NCBI GenBank assembly: GCA_946127115.1 | Contig: CAMGYI010000002.1 | Coordinates: 451,868-515,867, forward strand | Source of the DNA: an uncultured Chlamydia sp. | GTDB lineage: Bacteria > Chlamydiota > Chlamydiia > Chlamydiales > Simkaniaceae | DNA: 64,000 bases | Reading direction: 5' to 3' | Shown: positions 63,029 through 64,000 of the stretch, piece by piece | Layout: the number at the start of each line of letters is the position of its first letter | Position numbering within the stretch: position 1 is the first letter of the stretch | The notes under the pieces: model-generated | Databases searched by the model: none | Seen by the model: only the letters and a program-made list of their open reading frames with translations | Told to the model about the DNA's origin: nothing | Translations under genes and position numbers: made by a program

Positions 63029-64000
63029 ATGAAGAAAAACTATTTTAATCTAGGGATGATCCTTGCACTCTTACTTGGGGGGATCCTCGGATCTTTTGAC
63101 CTTCCTTTTGTTGTTGGCTTTGCTGAGCTCATGAGCAAGCTTTTTATCAACCTGCTCAAGTTAATTAGTTTGCCTATGATTTTTTTAGCAATTGTCTCTA
63201 CTCTCTCCCGAATGACATCACTAAACGAAGCAGGAATTCTTCTAAGACGAATATTAACGTATACTGTTGCAACAACTCTCATTTCTGCAACAATTGGCAT
63301 GATTCTTTTTCTGATCATCCAACCAGTGAATCTGGGTGAAGCAGTTGGAGTCGCTGTCCCTAAGCAAGGGAATTACCTCTCGTTTCTAATGAAGATTATT
63401 CCTGAAAACCCTGTGCAGCCTTTTTTAGAAAACAATGTTTTGGGGATAGCCTTTCTAGCGACAATATTCAGTATTGCAATACTAAAGCTCCCTAAAGAAC
63501 AGAATCTTCTTCTAAAGGACCTTTTTGCCGCTCTTTTTTCTGCCCTTCTAAAGATTACATCCGCTCTCATCTTTCTCATGCCACTTGGTATCTTTGCATT
63601 TACAATTCAATTCGTTCAGAGCATCAAAGGAAATGCTGCTCAGCTACAACAACTCATGCTTTATGGGCTATGTGTCATCGGTGCGAACCTCATTCAGGGC
63701 TTAATTATCCTTCCCCTAATGGTAAGGCTCAAGGGAGGATCTCCCATGAGAACCGCTCGGGCAATGTTTCCAGCTCTTACAATGGCTTTTTTCACAAAGT
63801 CTTCGAATGCAACCCTTCCCCTTACGCTTGACTGTGCAAAAAATCGTCTTGGGATATCAGATAAAACAGCAAGTTTTAGCCTTCCCCTATGCTCCATTAT
63901 CAATATGAATGGGTGCGCGGCATTCATTTTTATCACTCTCTTTTTTGTCTGTGGATCTCAGGGAATTGTCTTTAGCCCCTTGCAAATGATCCCTTGGATT
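63029..64000 (+). CDS. Dicarboxylate/glutamate:cation symporter (DAACS), N-terminal part
   Basis: The frame from ATG 63029 stays open for 324 codons to the right edge. MKKNYFNLGMILALLLGGIL begins the first helix. Then LLKLISLPMIFLAIVSTLS, and the hairpin-loop signature AFFTKSSNATLPLTLDCAKN (SSxxTLP) followed by FSLPLCSIINMNGCAAFIF (NMxG) are the GltP/GltT diagnostic motifs. It should import glutamate or dicarboxylates with Na+ or H+. Chlamydia has a gltT of this kind. The C-terminal third is outside the window. Confidence 0.92.
   Translation, partial: MKKNYFNLGMILALLLGGILGSFDLPFVVGFAELMSKLFINLLKLISLPMIFLAIVSTLSRMTSLNEAGILLRRILTYTVATTLISATIGMILFLIIQPVNLGEAVGVAVPKQGNYLSFLMKIIPENPVQPFLENNVLGIAFLATIFSIAILKLPKEQNLLLKDLFAALFSALLKITSALIFLMPLGIFAFTIQFVQSIKGNAAQLQQLMLYGLCVIGANLIQGLIILPLMVRLKGGSPMRTARAMFPALTMAFFTKSSNATLPLTLDCAKNRLGISDKTASFSLPLCSIINMNGCAAFIFITLFFVCGSQGIVFSPLQMIPWI

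Overview
The window is chlamydial chromosome, and best fits an environmental (Parachlamydiales, Simkania- or Waddlia-like) member rather than the pathogenic Chlamydiaceae. The chlamydial signs are a type III secretion block in the order sctJ-K-L-R-S-T, the developmental regulator Euo, a fused secDF, the Tsp protease, a DUF2709 protein next to tsaE, and two ATP/ADP translocases for energy parasitism. The environmental signs are three tandem MOMP-like porins, a dTDP-rhamnose cluster, purA, ackA-pta and insertion-sequence debris. The DNA is moderately AT-rich, gene density is high, and ATGA start/stop overlaps are very common. I saw no rRNA, tRNA, CRISPR array or intact mobile element.

Layout. 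1-3.5 kb: end of metK, an IS6-like transposase relic, an amino-acid-binding lipoprotein, an IS30-like relic and a Zn/Cd-type P-ATPase. 3.5-6.9 kb: envelope glycosyltransferases (GT9, GT2) and a coupled unknown, with a structured leader before GT2. 6.9-10 kb: ackA-pta. 10-14.5 kb: type III secretion genes, with a 21-codon mini-ORF wedged between sctS and sctT. 14.6-18.6 kb: three MOMP-like outer-membrane proteins, the first two each followed by a terminator. 18.6-23.2 kb (minus): sufBCDS behind a consensus-like promoter. 23.5-26.6 kb (minus): rmlC-rmlD-rmlB-kdsB. 26.6-30.2 kb: a pgeF-like gene, then a tight three-gene unit: an APS-kinase-like protein with a signal-peptide-like N-terminus, an aldehyde dehydrogenase and a CPBP membrane protease. 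30.4-34.7 kb (minus): purA-uppS-cdsA-cmk-plsC. 34.9-42.4 kb: secDF, recJ and a frameshifted RlmD/RumA-type rRNA methyltransferase. 42.5-46.9 kb: euo, tsp, gltX and a hidden 55-residue lipoprotein antisense to the gltX end. 46.9-51.8 kb: cysJ-like reductase, ispF, an ATP-grasp protein, murA and a lysine-2,3-aminomutase (EpmB type). 52-54 kb: a decayed secreted-protein gene with a G8 tract, and argS. 54.3-58 kb: DUF2709-tsaE-engB-dnaQ-pgk, all overlapping. 58-61.6 kb: tandem ATP/ADP translocases. 61.8-64 kb: DedA, a CDP-alcohol phosphatidyltransferase and the start of a dicarboxylate/glutamate symporter.

Together the genes describe an obligate intracellular bacterium that takes ATP and amino acids from its host, secretes effectors, rebuilds its envelope (LPS sugars, Kdo, phospholipid, peptidoglycan precursors) and assembles Fe-S clusters. 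The most unusual signals are: (i) the ATP/ADP translocase duplication, which carried its promoter, an 11-residue upstream ORF and a hairpin, with base-pairing kept between copies; (ii) the sctS/sctT mini-ORF; (iii) the exported-looking APS-kinase-like operon; (iv) the hidden lipoprotein opposite gltX; (v) divergent gene pairs with almost no space between starts, one pair sharing a palindromic -10 box.
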